Positions 17,420 through 25,692 of a stretch of 64,000 nt of DNA are shown here, piece by piece. The position numbers and the translations under genes are program-made. Positions within the stretch are counted from its first letter, which is position 1; every line of letters starts with the position of its first letter. The notes beneath the pieces were generated by a model. That model saw only the letters and a program-made list of their open reading frames with translations. It ran no database searches and was not told the DNA's origin. Origin of the DNA: Arthrobacter celericrescens (lineage in GTDB: Bacteria; Actinomycetota; Actinomycetes; Actinomycetales; Micrococcaceae); NCBI RefSeq assembly GCF_003614925.1, contig NZ_QYLP01000098.1, forward strand, positions 1-64,000, in the 5' to 3' direction.

Positions 17420-17878
17420 TCAGCAGCCTTCGAAGTCGCTGAGCACCTGGACCTTCGCTGCCGAGGCCGACGCAGGGTCGAAGGCGTAGCCGATCCATTC
17501 CTTGGCCAGCCGCCGGGCCAGCTCCACGCCGACAACGCGCTGGCCCATGGTCAGCACCTGGCAGTCGTTGGAGAGGATCGAGCGCTCCACGGAGAAGGAA
17601 TCGTGTGCCGCGGTGGCGCGGATTCCCGGGACCTTGTTCGCCGCGATGGCCACGCCGATGCCGGTGCCGCAGAACAGGATGGCCCGGTCCGCCTTGCCGT
17701 CACGGATCATTTCGCCGGCCGCGATGCCCACCAGGGGGTAGGGCCGGGTGAAGTCCTCGTCCGCGCGGTTGACGCCGATGTCGATCACCTCGGTGATGCG
17801 GGAATCGGCCTGGAGATCGGCAAGGATCCGGTCTTTGTAGTCAACGCCGGCTTCGTCGGCGCCCACGATGATTCGCAT
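17420..17878 (-). CDS. RpiB/LacAB-type sugar-phosphate isomerase
   Basis: 152 aa, full length for the RpiB family, which interconverts aldose and ketose phosphates in the cytoplasm. Motifs are MRIIVGADEAGVDYK at the N-terminus, ILFCGTGIGVAIAANKVPGIRA with the general-base cysteine, and AHDSFSVERS. RpiB homologues include ribose-5-phosphate isomerase B and the D-erythrulose-4-phosphate isomerases of tetritol catabolism. The neighbouring kinase makes the latter kind of role plausible. It is the last gene of a leftward operon, nine bases after the kinase gene. A household RpiB role cannot be excluded. Confidence 0.88.
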   Translation of the reverse strand: MRIIVGADEAGVDYKDRILADLQADSRITEVIDIGVNRADEDFTRPYPLVGIAAGEMIRDGKADRAILFCGTGIGVAIAANKVPGIRATAAHDSFSVERSILSNDCQVLTMGQRVVGVELARRLAKEWIGYAFDPASASAAKVQVLSDFEGC

Positions 17879-17887
17879 GGGTTTCTC

Positions 17888-19630
17888 CTAGTTGCTTGCT
17901 GCCGCAGCCACGGGGACTGCGGTGAAGTGGGGCCCGACGGCGGCGAACACCATCGCGAGGGACGTCGCCCCGGGGTCCGGGGTGCCGATGCTCTTCTCGG
18001 CCAGCGGACGGGCGCGGCCCTTGAGCGGCCGGAGTTCTGCGGTGGCGGCGGCGGCCTCGGCGGATGTAGCGGCTGCGGAAGCCCACGCCTCCTCCACGGC
18101 AGAACCTGCGGCGACGGCCGAGGTGAAGGACCCAGCGAACGGCAGCAGCGAGTCGACCATCGTCTTGTCGCCGATCTCCGCCTTTCCGAGGTCGGTGATG
18201 CGGCTGGCAAAGGCGCGGACAGCGCCGGCGAGGTCGTCCGCCGTCGGGATGTCCGTGTCGCCCAACCGTTCGCCGAAGGCGCGCAGCCCGGCACCCCAAA
18301 GGACGCCCGACGTTCCGCCGGCCTTGTCGGCCCAGGCGTCGCCGCCGGCGATCAGTACGGAGCCGGCGCCGGCGCCGGCGGAGTAGGCGGCAGTGGCGGC
18401 GGCCAGTGCGGCTGCGGATCCGCGGACCATGCCGCGGCCGTGGTCGCCATCGCCGGCAATGGCGTCCATGTCGCCCAGCATCGCCTCGGAAGCGCGCAGC
18501 AGGGCGGCCGTCGTGTCCAGGGCGGCGAGGCACTGGGCAGCGTACTCATGCGACTCGGCTGTGGAGGAGTAGTCGGCGGCGCCGTCGTACGCCTCGTCGG
18601 ATGCGAGCTCACCGGCAGGCGTCACCTCGAACCCCACCATGCCGCGGCGGTACGCCGGGGTCAGGGCAGGCGCCGTCCAGTACTGCTCGAGTTCCTCGTC
18701 CAGCCAGGTGACTGTCAAGGAAACTCCGGCCATGTCCAGGCTAGTCACCAGCTCGCCGACCTCGGGCATCACCAGCGTGTACCCGGCGTCGCGCAGCAGG
18801 GGAGCGACCGTGCGCCAAAGCACGAACAGCTCTTCAAGCTTGGTGGAACCGAGGCCGTTGAGGATCACCGCGATGCGACCTGCGTGTTCCGCAGGAGCCT
18901 CTTCGAGGACGCGGCGCACCAGTTCCGTGCCGAGTTCGACGGCGGACGGCAGCTCGGTGTCGAACAGACCCGGTTCGCCGTGGATGCCCAGGCCCAATCC
19001 CATGTGGCCCTCCGGAAGGCGGAACAAGGGCTGCTCCGCGCCCGGGAAGGTGCAGCCGCCGAAGGCGGTGCCGATGGTGCGGGTTTGCTCGTTGGCCTTG
19101 CGGCCCACCCGGACCACGGACGCCAGGTCCAGCCCGGCTTCGGCGGCGGCGCCCATGACCTTGAAGACCGTGAAGTCCCCGGCGATGCCGCGGCGCTTCT
19201 CGATCTCACTGGTGGAGGCGCTGGCGATGTCGTCCGTCACCAGGACGTTCTCCGCGGCGATGCCCTCGGCGTTCAACCGCTCGCTGGCCATGCCGAAGTT
19301 CAGCACGTCGCCGGCATAGTTGCCGTAGGTGAACACGACGCCGGCGCCGGAGTTGGCCGCCTTGGCCACCGAGTAGGCCTGCTGGGTAGAGGGAGAGGTG
19401 AAGATGTTTCCCACCACGGCGCCGTCAGCGAAGCCCGGTCCGATGATGCCGGCGAACGCGGGGTAGTGGCCGGAGCCGCCGCCGGTGATGACGGCGACTT
19501 TCGGCGTGGCCGGGCGGTTGCGGCGGACCGCGCCGCCCTCCACCTGGCGCACGAGGTCCGAGTGGGCGTCACAGAAACCCGCGAGGGCTTCGTCGGCAAA
19601 GTCGGCGGGATCGTTGAAGATTCTGGTCAT
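17888..19630 (-). CDS. Dihydroxyacetone-kinase-family sugar kinase (fused DhaK-DhaL)
   Basis: 580 aa, ATP-dependent form in which both domains are fused. The DhaK part (about 1-330) has GGGSGHYPAFAGIIGPGF and GLGIHGEPGLFDTE, whose histidine binds the ketone carbon covalently in characterised kinases. The DhaL part (about 370-575) has the Mg-ATP binding AIAGDGDHGRGM and a GGTSGVLWG-like loop. Such fused kinases phosphorylate dihydroxyacetone, and in Mycobacterium smegmatis related ones act on L- or D-erythrulose. The operon context (dehydrogenase, isomerases) points to a small ketose rather than housekeeping dihydroxyacetone. It lies 38 bases after the SDR gene. Confidence 0.9.
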   Translation of the reverse strand: MTRIFNDPADFADEALAGFCDAHSDLVRQVEGGAVRRNRPATPKVAVITGGGSGHYPAFAGIIGPGFADGAVVGNIFTSPSTQQAYSVAKAANSGAGVVFTYGNYAGDVLNFGMASERLNAEGIAAENVLVTDDIASASTSEIEKRRGIAGDFTVFKVMGAAAEAGLDLASVVRVGRKANEQTRTIGTAFGGCTFPGAEQPLFRLPEGHMGLGLGIHGEPGLFDTELPSAVELGTELVRRVLEEAPAEHAGRIAVILNGLGSTKLEELFVLWRTVAPLLRDAGYTLVMPEVGELVTSLDMAGVSLTVTWLDEELEQYWTAPALTPAYRRGMVGFEVTPAGELASDEAYDGAADYSSTAESHEYAAQCLAALDTTAALLRASEAMLGDMDAIAGDGDHGRGMVRGSAAALAAATAAYSAGAGAGSVLIAGGDAWADKAGGTSGVLWGAGLRAFGERLGDTDIPTADDLAGAVRAFASRITDLGKAEIGDKTMVDSLLPFAGSFTSAVAAGSAVEEAWASAAATSAEAAAATAELRPLKGRARPLAEKSIGTPDPGATSLAMVFAAVGPHFTAVPVAAAASN

Positions 19631-19668
19631 GGTGGGTCCTGGTTCTGGGGTCCGAGCGGGGAGCCGGA

Positions 19669-20442
19669 CTAGTGGATGTGGCTGCCGCCGTTGATGTCGA
19701 TGGTGGTGCCGGTCAGGTAGGCCGAGTCCTCGGAGGAGAGGAAGGTGATGACGGCAGCAACCTCTTCGGTGGTGGCGTTGCGGCCCATGGGAATGCCGGC
19801 GTTGATGGCTGCTTCCAGCTCATCGGTGGTGCCCACGCGGATGTTGGTGTCCACGGCTCCCGGAGTGATGGCATTGACGGTGACGCCCGTGGTGGCGATT
19901 TCACGGGCCAGGGCCTTGGTGAAACCGAGGATGGCTGCCTTGGCCGCGGAGTAGGGAACCTTGCCGAACACGCCGCCGCCGCGCTGGGCGGACACGGAAG
20001 ACATGTTGACGATGCGGCCCCAGCCGCTGGCGATCATCTCCGGCAGGAACGCCTTGGTGACCAGGTAGGTGCCGGTGGCGTTGACGTCCATCACCTTGTG
20101 CCACAGCTCGAGCGTGGTTTCCAGGAAGGGGATGGGGGAGGTGATGCCGGCGATGTTGGCCAGGGCGCCGACCACCGGCAGGTTACCGGCAGCAACCTCA
20201 GCGGCGACGGCGGCCTGGGCCTTGGTCACGGAGGCTTCGTCGGCGACGTTGATCTCATAGCCGAAGGCGGGAACGTTGAATTCGTTGCCGATTTCGGCGG
20301 CAACCTTGGCGGACTTCTCGCCGTCGAGGTCCAGGATGACGACGCCCCAGCCCTGGGCGGCGTAGCGGCGGGCAGTGGTCAGGCCGATGCCGCGCTCGGA
20401 GGTGGCTCCGGTGAGGACGGCGGTGCGCTGGATGGTGGACAT
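19669..20442 (-). CDS. Short-chain dehydrogenase/reductase, probable polyol or sugar dehydrogenase
   Basis: 257 aa classical SDR. The cofactor motif is TGATSERGIGLTTARRYAAQG at about residues 11-31. ANIAGIT corresponds to NAG, and the catalytic residues are the Ser of NMSSVSAQRG and the YSAAK tetrad (about 158-162). In this operon it most likely oxidises a polyol to the ketose used by the kinase, as D-threitol dehydrogenase (also an SDR) does in mycobacteria. ATG 20442 was chosen; the longer frame overlaps the upstream gene. Its ribosome-binding site is AAGGAGC. Confidence 0.88.
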   Translation of the reverse strand: MSTIQRTAVLTGATSERGIGLTTARRYAAQGWGVVILDLDGEKSAKVAAEIGNEFNVPAFGYEINVADEASVTKAQAAVAAEVAAGNLPVVGALANIAGITSPIPFLETTLELWHKVMDVNATGTYLVTKAFLPEMIASGWGRIVNMSSVSAQRGGGVFGKVPYSAAKAAILGFTKALAREIATTGVTVNAITPGAVDTNIRVGTTDELEAAINAGIPMGRNATTEEVAAVITFLSSEDSAYLTGTTIDINGGSHIH

Positions 20443-20473
20443 GATGCTCCTTGAATGGGGGTTTGTGCAGGTG

Positions 20474-21316
20474 TCAGATGAGGTCTGTGATGTAGCTGCC
20501 GGCTTTGGCGGTGGCAGCCGGGCGCTCGTCGTGGGTGACGTCGCGCGTTTCAAGTTCCAGCGAGAAGTGGCCGGTGTAGCCGGCGTCGCGCAGCTTGGAA
20601 AGGCCGCCGGCGAAGTCGGCCTGGCCGTTGCCGATGCTGAGGTTGATGTTCCCCGGCTCGGTCTCGGTGGCGGGAACCGCGTCCCGCAGATGGACGTGGG
20701 TGATGCGGTCCGCGAAGCGGTCAACGAAGTCCACGGGGTCGCCGCCGGAGGCAACGATGTGGCTGAAGTCCATGACGATTCCGACGCCACTCCCGGCCAG
20801 GCGGTCAGCCAGCAGTTGCGCGCGCTCCATGTTCCAGCAGAGCCGGAAGTAGTGCAGGGATTCGGTCCACAGTTCGACGCCGAACTCCTCTGCACGCTTG
20901 GCCGCGTGGATCAGCTGGGCCGCGACGGTGTCGATGTCTTCCTCGAGACTCTTGACCGGCTCGTGGTCGATCGCGCCGCAGGGCAGCACCAGCGCCTTCG
21001 CGCCGGTCTTGGCGGCCAAGCTGAGCAGCATCCCGAGGTGACGTTCGCGCGCTTCCCGGGCTCCGGCGTCGAGCACTGCGTTCAGGTCCCCGACGTCGCC
21101 GTTCACCGAACGGACGCGCAGTCCCGAGTTATTGACGACGGCGGCAACCTCCTCGACTGCGGCGGCGTCCAGGACGTAGGGCACGTGGTCGCAGACGCCC
21201 GGGAGGGCGCCGAGGTCGATTTCCTCGAAGCCGAGGCCGCCCATGGTTTGCAGGGCCGTGGCCAGGTCCTGGTGGCGGAAGCTGATGGAGGAGCAGCCCA
21301 GTCGTTGGTGGAACAT
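20474..21316 (-). CDS. Xylose-isomerase-like TIM-barrel sugar isomerase/epimerase
   Basis: 280 aa. AP endonuclease 2-type TIM barrel with candidate metal ligands E in LWTESLHY, D and H in VMDFSHIVASGGD, H in HVHLRDA and E in SLELETRD. It starts the leftward catabolic operon and is divergent from the MHS transporter. Family members include hydroxypyruvate, tagatose and apiose isomerases, and the substrate here cannot be read from sequence. Together with the SDR it should produce the ketose substrate of the DAK-type kinase or rescue a stereoisomer. Confidence 0.82.
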   Translation of the reverse strand: MFHQRLGCSSISFRHQDLATALQTMGGLGFEEIDLGALPGVCDHVPYVLDAAAVEEVAAVVNNSGLRVRSVNGDVGDLNAVLDAGAREARERHLGMLLSLAAKTGAKALVLPCGAIDHEPVKSLEEDIDTVAAQLIHAAKRAEEFGVELWTESLHYFRLCWNMERAQLLADRLAGSGVGIVMDFSHIVASGGDPVDFVDRFADRITHVHLRDAVPATETEPGNINLSIGNGQADFAGGLSKLRDAGYTGHFSLELETRDVTHDERPAATAKAGSYITDLI

Positions 21317-21387
21317 CGTCGTTGATTCCTTGGATTTCGGGGCCGGCGTTACGGCGTGGCCTGCGTGATGGAAACCACTCTAAGTGC

Positions 21388-21407
21388 GTTAACTGTCAAC
21401 AGTCAAC
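21388..21407. promoter_or_regulatory. Operator site 1 of the sugar cluster
   Basis: GTTAACTGTCAACAGTCAAC is a near-perfect 20-bp palindrome around the core ACTGT-CA-ACAGT (21392-21403). On the minus strand it lies between TTGACT and TTAGAG (17-base spacing), a plausible promoter for the TIM-barrel/SDR/kinase operon. It is likely bound by the cluster's GntR regulator (inference). Confidence 0.7.
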
Positions 21408-21414
21408 CCTCAAG

Positions 21415-21430
21415 GTCGACTGTTGACATT
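21415..21430. promoter_or_regulatory. Operator site 2 of the sugar cluster
   Basis: GTCGACTGTTGACATT repeats the same element (left half GTCGACTGTTGACA) with a degenerate right half. It lies between the two stronger sites. Confidence 0.6.
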
Positions 21431-21462
21431 GGGAGTGCGGCGGGTCACACTTGGCGTATTAT

Positions 21463-21480
21463 GTTGACTGTCGACAGTGC
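21463..21480. promoter_or_regulatory. Operator site 3 of the sugar cluster
   Basis: GTTGACTGTCGACAGTGC contains the palindrome ACTGT-CG-ACAGT. It begins at the end of a TATTAT hexamer (21457-21462), a likely -10 for the transporter operon, so bound repressor would cover the transcription start. Confidence 0.65.
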
Positions 21481-21524
21481 GGTAGCCGACGAAGCGCCGC
21501 ACTCTTCGAAAGGGAAAGAACACC

Positions 21525-22862
21525 ATGAGCAATGAAGCTCTGACCATGCGTGGTCCGGTTCATGGAACCAAGGAAGCGAAGCGCGTTGCCGTCGGTTCAG
21601 GCGTCGGCGCCGTCATTGAGACCTACGACTTCATCGGTTTCGGCACCGCCGCCGCGCTGTACTTCGGTACGGCATTCTTTCCGGGCGCCGATCCGGTGAC
21701 CGGAACACTTGCCTCCTTTGCCACCCTCGGCGTCGGCTTCGCGGCCCGCCCGCTGGGCGGCATCATCGGCGGCCACCTGGGCGACAAGCTCGGCCGCAAG
21801 CCGGTGCTGGTGGCCTCGCTGATCCTGATGGGCCTGGCCACTTTCGTGATCGGCCTTCTCCCCACCTACGCGCAGGTGGGCATCCTCGCCCCGACCCTGC
21901 TGGTGATTGTCCGCATCATCCAGGGCCTCGCGTTCGGCGCCGAATGGGGCGGTGCCATCCTGATGAGCTACGAGCACGCTCCATGGAAGAAGAAGGGCCA
22001 GTTCACCGGCATCGTGCAGGCCGGCTTCCCGGTGGGCCTCCTGCTGGCCAACCTCGTCTTCCTGAGCAGCGTGGGCCTTGGCAGCGAATGGGCCTGGCGC
22101 GTGCCGTTCCTCGCCAGCATCGTCCTGGTGGCGGTGGGCCTGATCATCCGCTCCAAGGTCCCGGAGTCGCCGGTGTTCGAGGACGTCAAGAACAAGGGCG
22201 ACATCGTCAAGTCGCCGATCGTCGAGGTCATCAAGACCGACTGGCGGAACATTGTCCGCGGCATCGGCCTCCGTGTTGCGGAAACCGCCGGCTACGCCGT
22301 GTCCGTGACCTACATGATTTCCTACCTGCACAGCACCAAGCTCGCCGACAAGACCCAGACCCTCGTGGCCCTCTGCATCGCTGCCGCGATCGGCATCCTC
22401 GCCACCTACTCCTGGGGCAAGCTGACGGACAAGGTGGGCCGCCGCACCGTCTACGTGTGGTCCACTGCCTTCGCCGTAGCCTTTGGCATTCCGATGTTCC
22501 TGCTGGTCAACACGGGACTGTTCTTCCTCATCATCGCCACGATTGTGCTGGCCTACGCCGTCTGCCAGAACTCGCTGGCCGGCGCCCAGGGCGCGTGGTT
22601 CCCCGAGCTGTTCCAGGCCAAGACCCGGTCCTCCGGAGCGTCCCTCGCCTACCAGATCTCGGCGATGGTTTCCGGCTTCACGCCCTTCGTCACCACCCTG
22701 CTGTTCGTCAGCTTCGGCTGGGTGGGCCCCGCAGCCCTGTTCAGCATCTACGGCGCCATCGGCCTGTGGGCAGCCCTGGTCACCAAGGAAACCTGGGGTC
22801 CCCGTGAGCGTGCGCTCGCCGAAGAAGCCGCCAGCAAAACGCCCGATTCCGTAAACGCCTGA
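21525..22862 (+). CDS. MHS-family metabolite:proton symporter
   Basis: 445 aa, about 12 membrane helices, major facilitator superfamily. The metabolite:H+ symporter subfamily is indicated by VIETYDFIGFGTAAALYFG in helix 1, GGIIGGHLGDKLGRKPVLV between helices 2 and 3, and FGAEWGGAILMSYEHAP. Known MHS substrates are organic acids, osmolytes and small metabolites (shikimate, proline/betaine, ketoglutarate). In this setting the polyol or sugar acid feeding the cluster is the likely cargo. Ribosome-binding site GAAAGGGAAAG precedes ATG 21525. It is first in the rightward operon with the split transketolase. Confidence 0.88.
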   Translation: MSNEALTMRGPVHGTKEAKRVAVGSGVGAVIETYDFIGFGTAAALYFGTAFFPGADPVTGTLASFATLGVGFAARPLGGIIGGHLGDKLGRKPVLVASLILMGLATFVIGLLPTYAQVGILAPTLLVIVRIIQGLAFGAEWGGAILMSYEHAPWKKKGQFTGIVQAGFPVGLLLANLVFLSSVGLGSEWAWRVPFLASIVLVAVGLIIRSKVPESPVFEDVKNKGDIVKSPIVEVIKTDWRNIVRGIGLRVAETAGYAVSVTYMISYLHSTKLADKTQTLVALCIAAAIGILATYSWGKLTDKVGRRTVYVWSTAFAVAFGIPMFLLVNTGLFFLIIATIVLAYAVCQNSLAGAQGAWFPELFQAKTRSSGASLAYQISAMVSGFTPFVTTLLFVSFGWVGPAALFSIYGAIGLWAALVTKETWGPRERALAEEAASKTPDSVNA

Positions 22863-22922
22863 CATCCACAGCAACCGGGCGCCGTCCCACCAGGGCGGCG
22901 CCCGGCTTCGGAAGGACAACCA

Positions 22923-23816
22923 GTGACTCTTTCATCAACCGAAGCAGCGCCCGCCGCGACGCCAAACGCCGAGCGCGTCGACCGCATCCGCGCGGCCGCG
23001 CAGCGGATCCGGCACCACGCCCTGAACATGGGCGAGGTCCAGGGCCAGGGCTACGTTGGCCAGGCCCTGGGCGCGGCGGACATGCTCGCCGCCGTCTACG
23101 GTGACCAGCTCACCTTCCGGCCCGGGGACCCGCACTGGGAAGGCCGCGACCGCTTCCTGCTCTCCACCGGCCACTACGCCATCGGGCACTATGCGGCGCT
23201 GGCCGAAGCCGGGATCGTGCCGGTTTCCGAGCTTGAGACGTACGGGTCGGACGATTCACGCCTGCCGATGTCGGGCATGTCCACCTACACCCCGGGCATG
23301 GAAATCTCCGGCGGTTCCCTGGGGCACGGACTGACGATCGCCGTCGGAATGGCCCTCGGGCTGCGGGCGCAAGGCTCCGCATCCCGGGTGATCAACTTCC
23401 TTTCCGATGGTGAGCTCGACGAGGGATCCACCTGGGAAGCGGCCATGGGCGCCCATCACCACCAGCTCGGAAACCTGACCGCCTTGGTGGACATCAACGC
23501 CCTCCAGGCCGACGGTGCCACGGACACGGTGCTGCGCACCGAACCGGTCACCGAGAAGTGGGAAGCCTTCGGCTGGTACACCCAGCGGGTGGACGGGAAC
23601 GACGTCGGCGCGCTGCTGGCAGCGTTCGACAACATCGCCGCTGTTGCGGGTCCGGTGGGCCGGCCCTCGGTAATCCTCTGCGACACCAAGGTGGGCCGCG
23701 GCGTTCCGCTGCTGGAAACCCGCGAAAAGGCGCATTTCATGCGCATCGAAGAACACGAATGGCAGATCTGCCGCGAGCAGCTGACCGCAGGATACGGAAG
23801 GACGGCCTCAGCATGA
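22923..23816 (+). CDS. Transketolase, N-terminal (ThDP-binding) subunit
   Basis: 297 aa, corresponding to the first half of a normal (about 660 aa) transketolase. ThDP and metal-binding motifs are visible: GHYAIGHYAALAEAG, GGSLGHGLTIAVGMALGLRA and SDGELDEGSTWEAAMGAHH...DINALQADG. Split transketolases transfer two-carbon ketol units and recur in sugar catabolic operons, for example the AptA/AptB pair acting on apulose 4-phosphate. It starts at GTG 22923 with GGAAGGA upstream, and its stop overlaps the next start (ATGA). Confidence 0.92.
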   Translation: MTLSSTEAAPAATPNAERVDRIRAAAQRIRHHALNMGEVQGQGYVGQALGAADMLAAVYGDQLTFRPGDPHWEGRDRFLLSTGHYAIGHYAALAEAGIVPVSELETYGSDDSRLPMSGMSTYTPGMEISGGSLGHGLTIAVGMALGLRAQGSASRVINFLSDGELDEGSTWEAAMGAHHHQLGNLTALVDINALQADGATDTVLRTEPVTEKWEAFGWYTQRVDGNDVGALLAAFDNIAAVAGPVGRPSVILCDTKVGRGVPLLETREKAHFMRIEEHEWQICREQLTAGYGRTASA

Positions 23817-24814
23817 GCACCACCGTTGCCACCGCCAAGCCGAAGCTGAAGACCTCGGCGATGATCGCCTCCTTTGCCGACCCCGGGCAGAAGACCACTC
23901 CGGCACCGTTCGGCCACGCCCTGGTCAAGGCCGCCCACGACAACGGCAAGATCGTGGGCCTGACCGCGGACCTGGGCAAGTACACGGACATGCACATCTT
24001 CGCCAAGGCCTTCCCGGAGCGCTTCTTCCAGATGGGCATGGCTGAACAGCTCCTCCTCGGTGCGGCCGCGGGCCTGGCCGAAACCGGGCTTATCCCGTTC
24101 GCGTCCACCTACTCCGTGTTCGCCGCACGCCGCGCGTACGACTTCCTGTGCCTGGACATCGCCGAGCCGAACCTGAACGTCAACATCGTCGGCGGCCTGC
24201 CCGGCCTGACCACCGGCTACGGTCCCAGCCACCAGGCCACCGAGGACATGGCCATCTTCCGCGGCATGCCCAACCTGACCATCGTGGACCCCTGCGACTC
24301 GGTGGACATCGAGCAGGCCGTCCCGCAGCTTGCGGCCTCCGAAGGGCCCACCTACCTGCGCCTGCTGCGCGGCAACGTCCCCACCGTGCTGGACGAGTAC
24401 GACTACACCTTCGAACTCGGCAAGGCCAAAGTGCTGCGCGGCGGCAACGACGTAGTCTTCGTCTCCTCCGGGCTGATGACCATGCGCGCCCTGCAGGCCG
24501 CCGACGCTTTGGCCAAGCACAACGTGGACGTGGCCGTGGTGCACACGCCCACCATCAAGCCCTTCGACGCCGAAACGGTCCTGGCCGAGCTGAACACCGA
24601 CCGCCTGGCCGTCACGCTCGAAAACCACACCGTGGTGGGCGGCTTGTTCGAAACCGTTGCCTCTGCCGTCGTCACCGCCGGGCTTGGCAAGCGGGTGGTT
24701 CCCATCGCGCTGCCGGACCGGTTCCTCGACGCCGGGGCCCTGCCGACGCTCCACGAGCGCTACGGACTGTCCGTGGACAAGATCGTGGCCAAGGTCCTGG
24801 CCGAACTGGGCTGA
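23813..24814 (+). CDS. Transketolase, C-terminal subunit
   Basis: 333 aa, with the pyrimidine-binding domain (about 30-200; GHALVKAAHDNGKIVGLTADLGKYTDMH and the cofactor-activating glutamate in FFQMGMAEQLLLGAAAGLA) and the C-terminal domain (about 210-330). It is encoded ATGA-overlapped with its partner, so the two are made in equal amounts and should form the alpha2beta2 enzyme. It closes the rightward operon, followed by a 13-bp stem-loop. A separate one-piece transketolase for the central pathway would be expected elsewhere. Confidence 0.92.
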   Translation: MSTTVATAKPKLKTSAMIASFADPGQKTTPAPFGHALVKAAHDNGKIVGLTADLGKYTDMHIFAKAFPERFFQMGMAEQLLLGAAAGLAETGLIPFASTYSVFAARRAYDFLCLDIAEPNLNVNIVGGLPGLTTGYGPSHQATEDMAIFRGMPNLTIVDPCDSVDIEQAVPQLAASEGPTYLRLLRGNVPTVLDEYDYTFELGKAKVLRGGNDVVFVSSGLMTMRALQAADALAKHNVDVAVVHTPTIKPFDAETVLAELNTDRLAVTLENHTVVGGLFETVASAVVTAGLGKRVVPIALPDRFLDAGALPTLHERYGLSVDKIVAKVLAELG

Positions 24815-24845
24815 ATGCCCGGGCTGAGCCGGCAACGCGTTACGG

Positions 24846-24879
24846 AAGTGTGGAGCCGTTCGGGAGCGGTTCCACACTT
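24846..24879 (+). terminator. Terminator after the split transketolase
   Basis: AAGTGTGGAGCCG and its complement CGGTTCCACACTT form a 13-bp stem with one wobble and a GGGAG-containing loop. There is no T tract after it. Confidence 0.65.
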
Positions 24880-24886
24880 CTGTCGT

Positions 24887-24921
24887 AGTATCAACAGTTA
24901 AACGACGACTGTAAGCAGTCG
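24887..24921. promoter_or_regulatory. Operator sites before the GntR gene
   Basis: Two copies of the cluster's element precede the regulator: TCAACAGTTAAAC (24891-24903), matching the right half of operator site 1, and CGACTG-TAAG-CAGTCG (24906-24921), a perfect 6+6 palindrome. The shared motif suggests the GntR protein controls itself and both operons at 21.4 kb. Confidence 0.6.
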
Positions 24922-24942
24922 ACCATTGACATCGAGGAAGTC

Positions 24943-25599
24943 ATGGCCACAACAGCATCCCTGCTAGGGCTCGAGAAGATGAGCCTGCGGGAACAAGCAC
25001 TGATCGCCCTGCGGCGGGCCATCACCACGGGTGAACTCGAGCCGGGCCGGCACCTTGTGGAGACCGAGCTTTCGGAGATGCTGCAGATCAGCCGCGGGAC
25101 CCTCCGGGAGGCCCTGCGCCAGCTGCAGCAGGAGGGCCTGGTGTCCCTGGGAGCCCGCGGACGGCTTTCCGTGCGCCACCTTGACGTCAAGGAAATCCGC
25201 GACATCTTCTCCGTCCGCGGGGTGCTGGAGTCCCTCGCGGCGCGGACCCTGTGCGAACTTCCCGACAAGGAGGCGGCCCTCGTGGAGCTGCGCGCCGCCG
25301 TCGTGCAGATGGAAAAGGCCGCAAAATCCTCGCTTGAGGAGCGGATCGAATCCGACCTCGACTTCCACCGCACGCTCTGCCGGCTGTCCGGCAACGAGAC
25401 GCTCCTGCACTCCTGGGAATCCCTGGAAGGCTCCATCCGGATGTCCATCATGTACGCCGGGATCGAAAAAGCCGTCAAGAACATGAGCGTCGGCCGGCAC
25501 CACGACATTGTCGCCGCCATCGAAACCGGCAACGCGGCCAAGGCCCGCGAGACCCTGATCGACCACATGAGCGGCGCCGCGGAGAACCTGGTCGCCTGA
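24943..25599 (+). CDS. GntR-family (FadR/FCD subfamily) regulator of the sugar cluster
   Basis: 218 aa. Residues 10-75 form a winged helix (QALIALRRAITTGELEPGRHLVETELSEMLQISRGTLREALRQLQQEGLV). Residues 85-215 are an FCD effector domain with helix motif LDFHRTLCRLSGNETLLHSWESLE and histidines that usually hold a metal near the ligand (DFHRTL, RHHDIVAAI, LIDHM). The effector is probably a phosphorylated intermediate or substrate of the neighbouring pathway. ATG 24943 follows GAGGAAG. Its own promoter region carries the same palindromes as the divergent promoter at 21.4 kb. Confidence 0.88.
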   Translation: MATTASLLGLEKMSLREQALIALRRAITTGELEPGRHLVETELSEMLQISRGTLREALRQLQQEGLVSLGARGRLSVRHLDVKEIRDIFSVRGVLESLAARTLCELPDKEAALVELRAAVVQMEKAAKSSLEERIESDLDFHRTLCRLSGNETLLHSWESLEGSIRMSIMYAGIEKAVKNMSVGRHHDIVAAIETGNAAKARETLIDHMSGAAENLVA

Positions 25600-25610
25600 C
25601 CGCCCCGCAA

Positions 25611-25676
25611 CCCAACTGACTCGCAGTTGTTGTCGTTTTCAGCCCCGAAAACGACAACAACTGCGAGCTAGTTGGG
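25611..25676. repeat. 66-bp near-perfect palindrome, copy 1 of a dispersed element
   Basis: Arms 25611-25640 and 25647-25676 pair over 30 bases with only two mismatches (GA against CT near the outer end), around loop AGCCCC. The core arm reads CTCGCAGTTGTTGTCGTTTTC-like sequence. It sits between two convergent genes (gntR and lldD-like) and may act as a bidirectional terminator. Copy 2 at 44897 has the same outer and core sequence, so the element is a repeat family rather than a chance terminator. Confidence 0.8.
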
Positions 25677-25692
25677 AGGAACGCCGGGAACG

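Noticed and set aside
20474..21316. Calling the catabolic TIM-barrel protein an apiose or hydroxypyruvate isomerase
   Set aside because: Many family members have the same ligands. The substrate cannot be told from sequence, so only the fold was reported.
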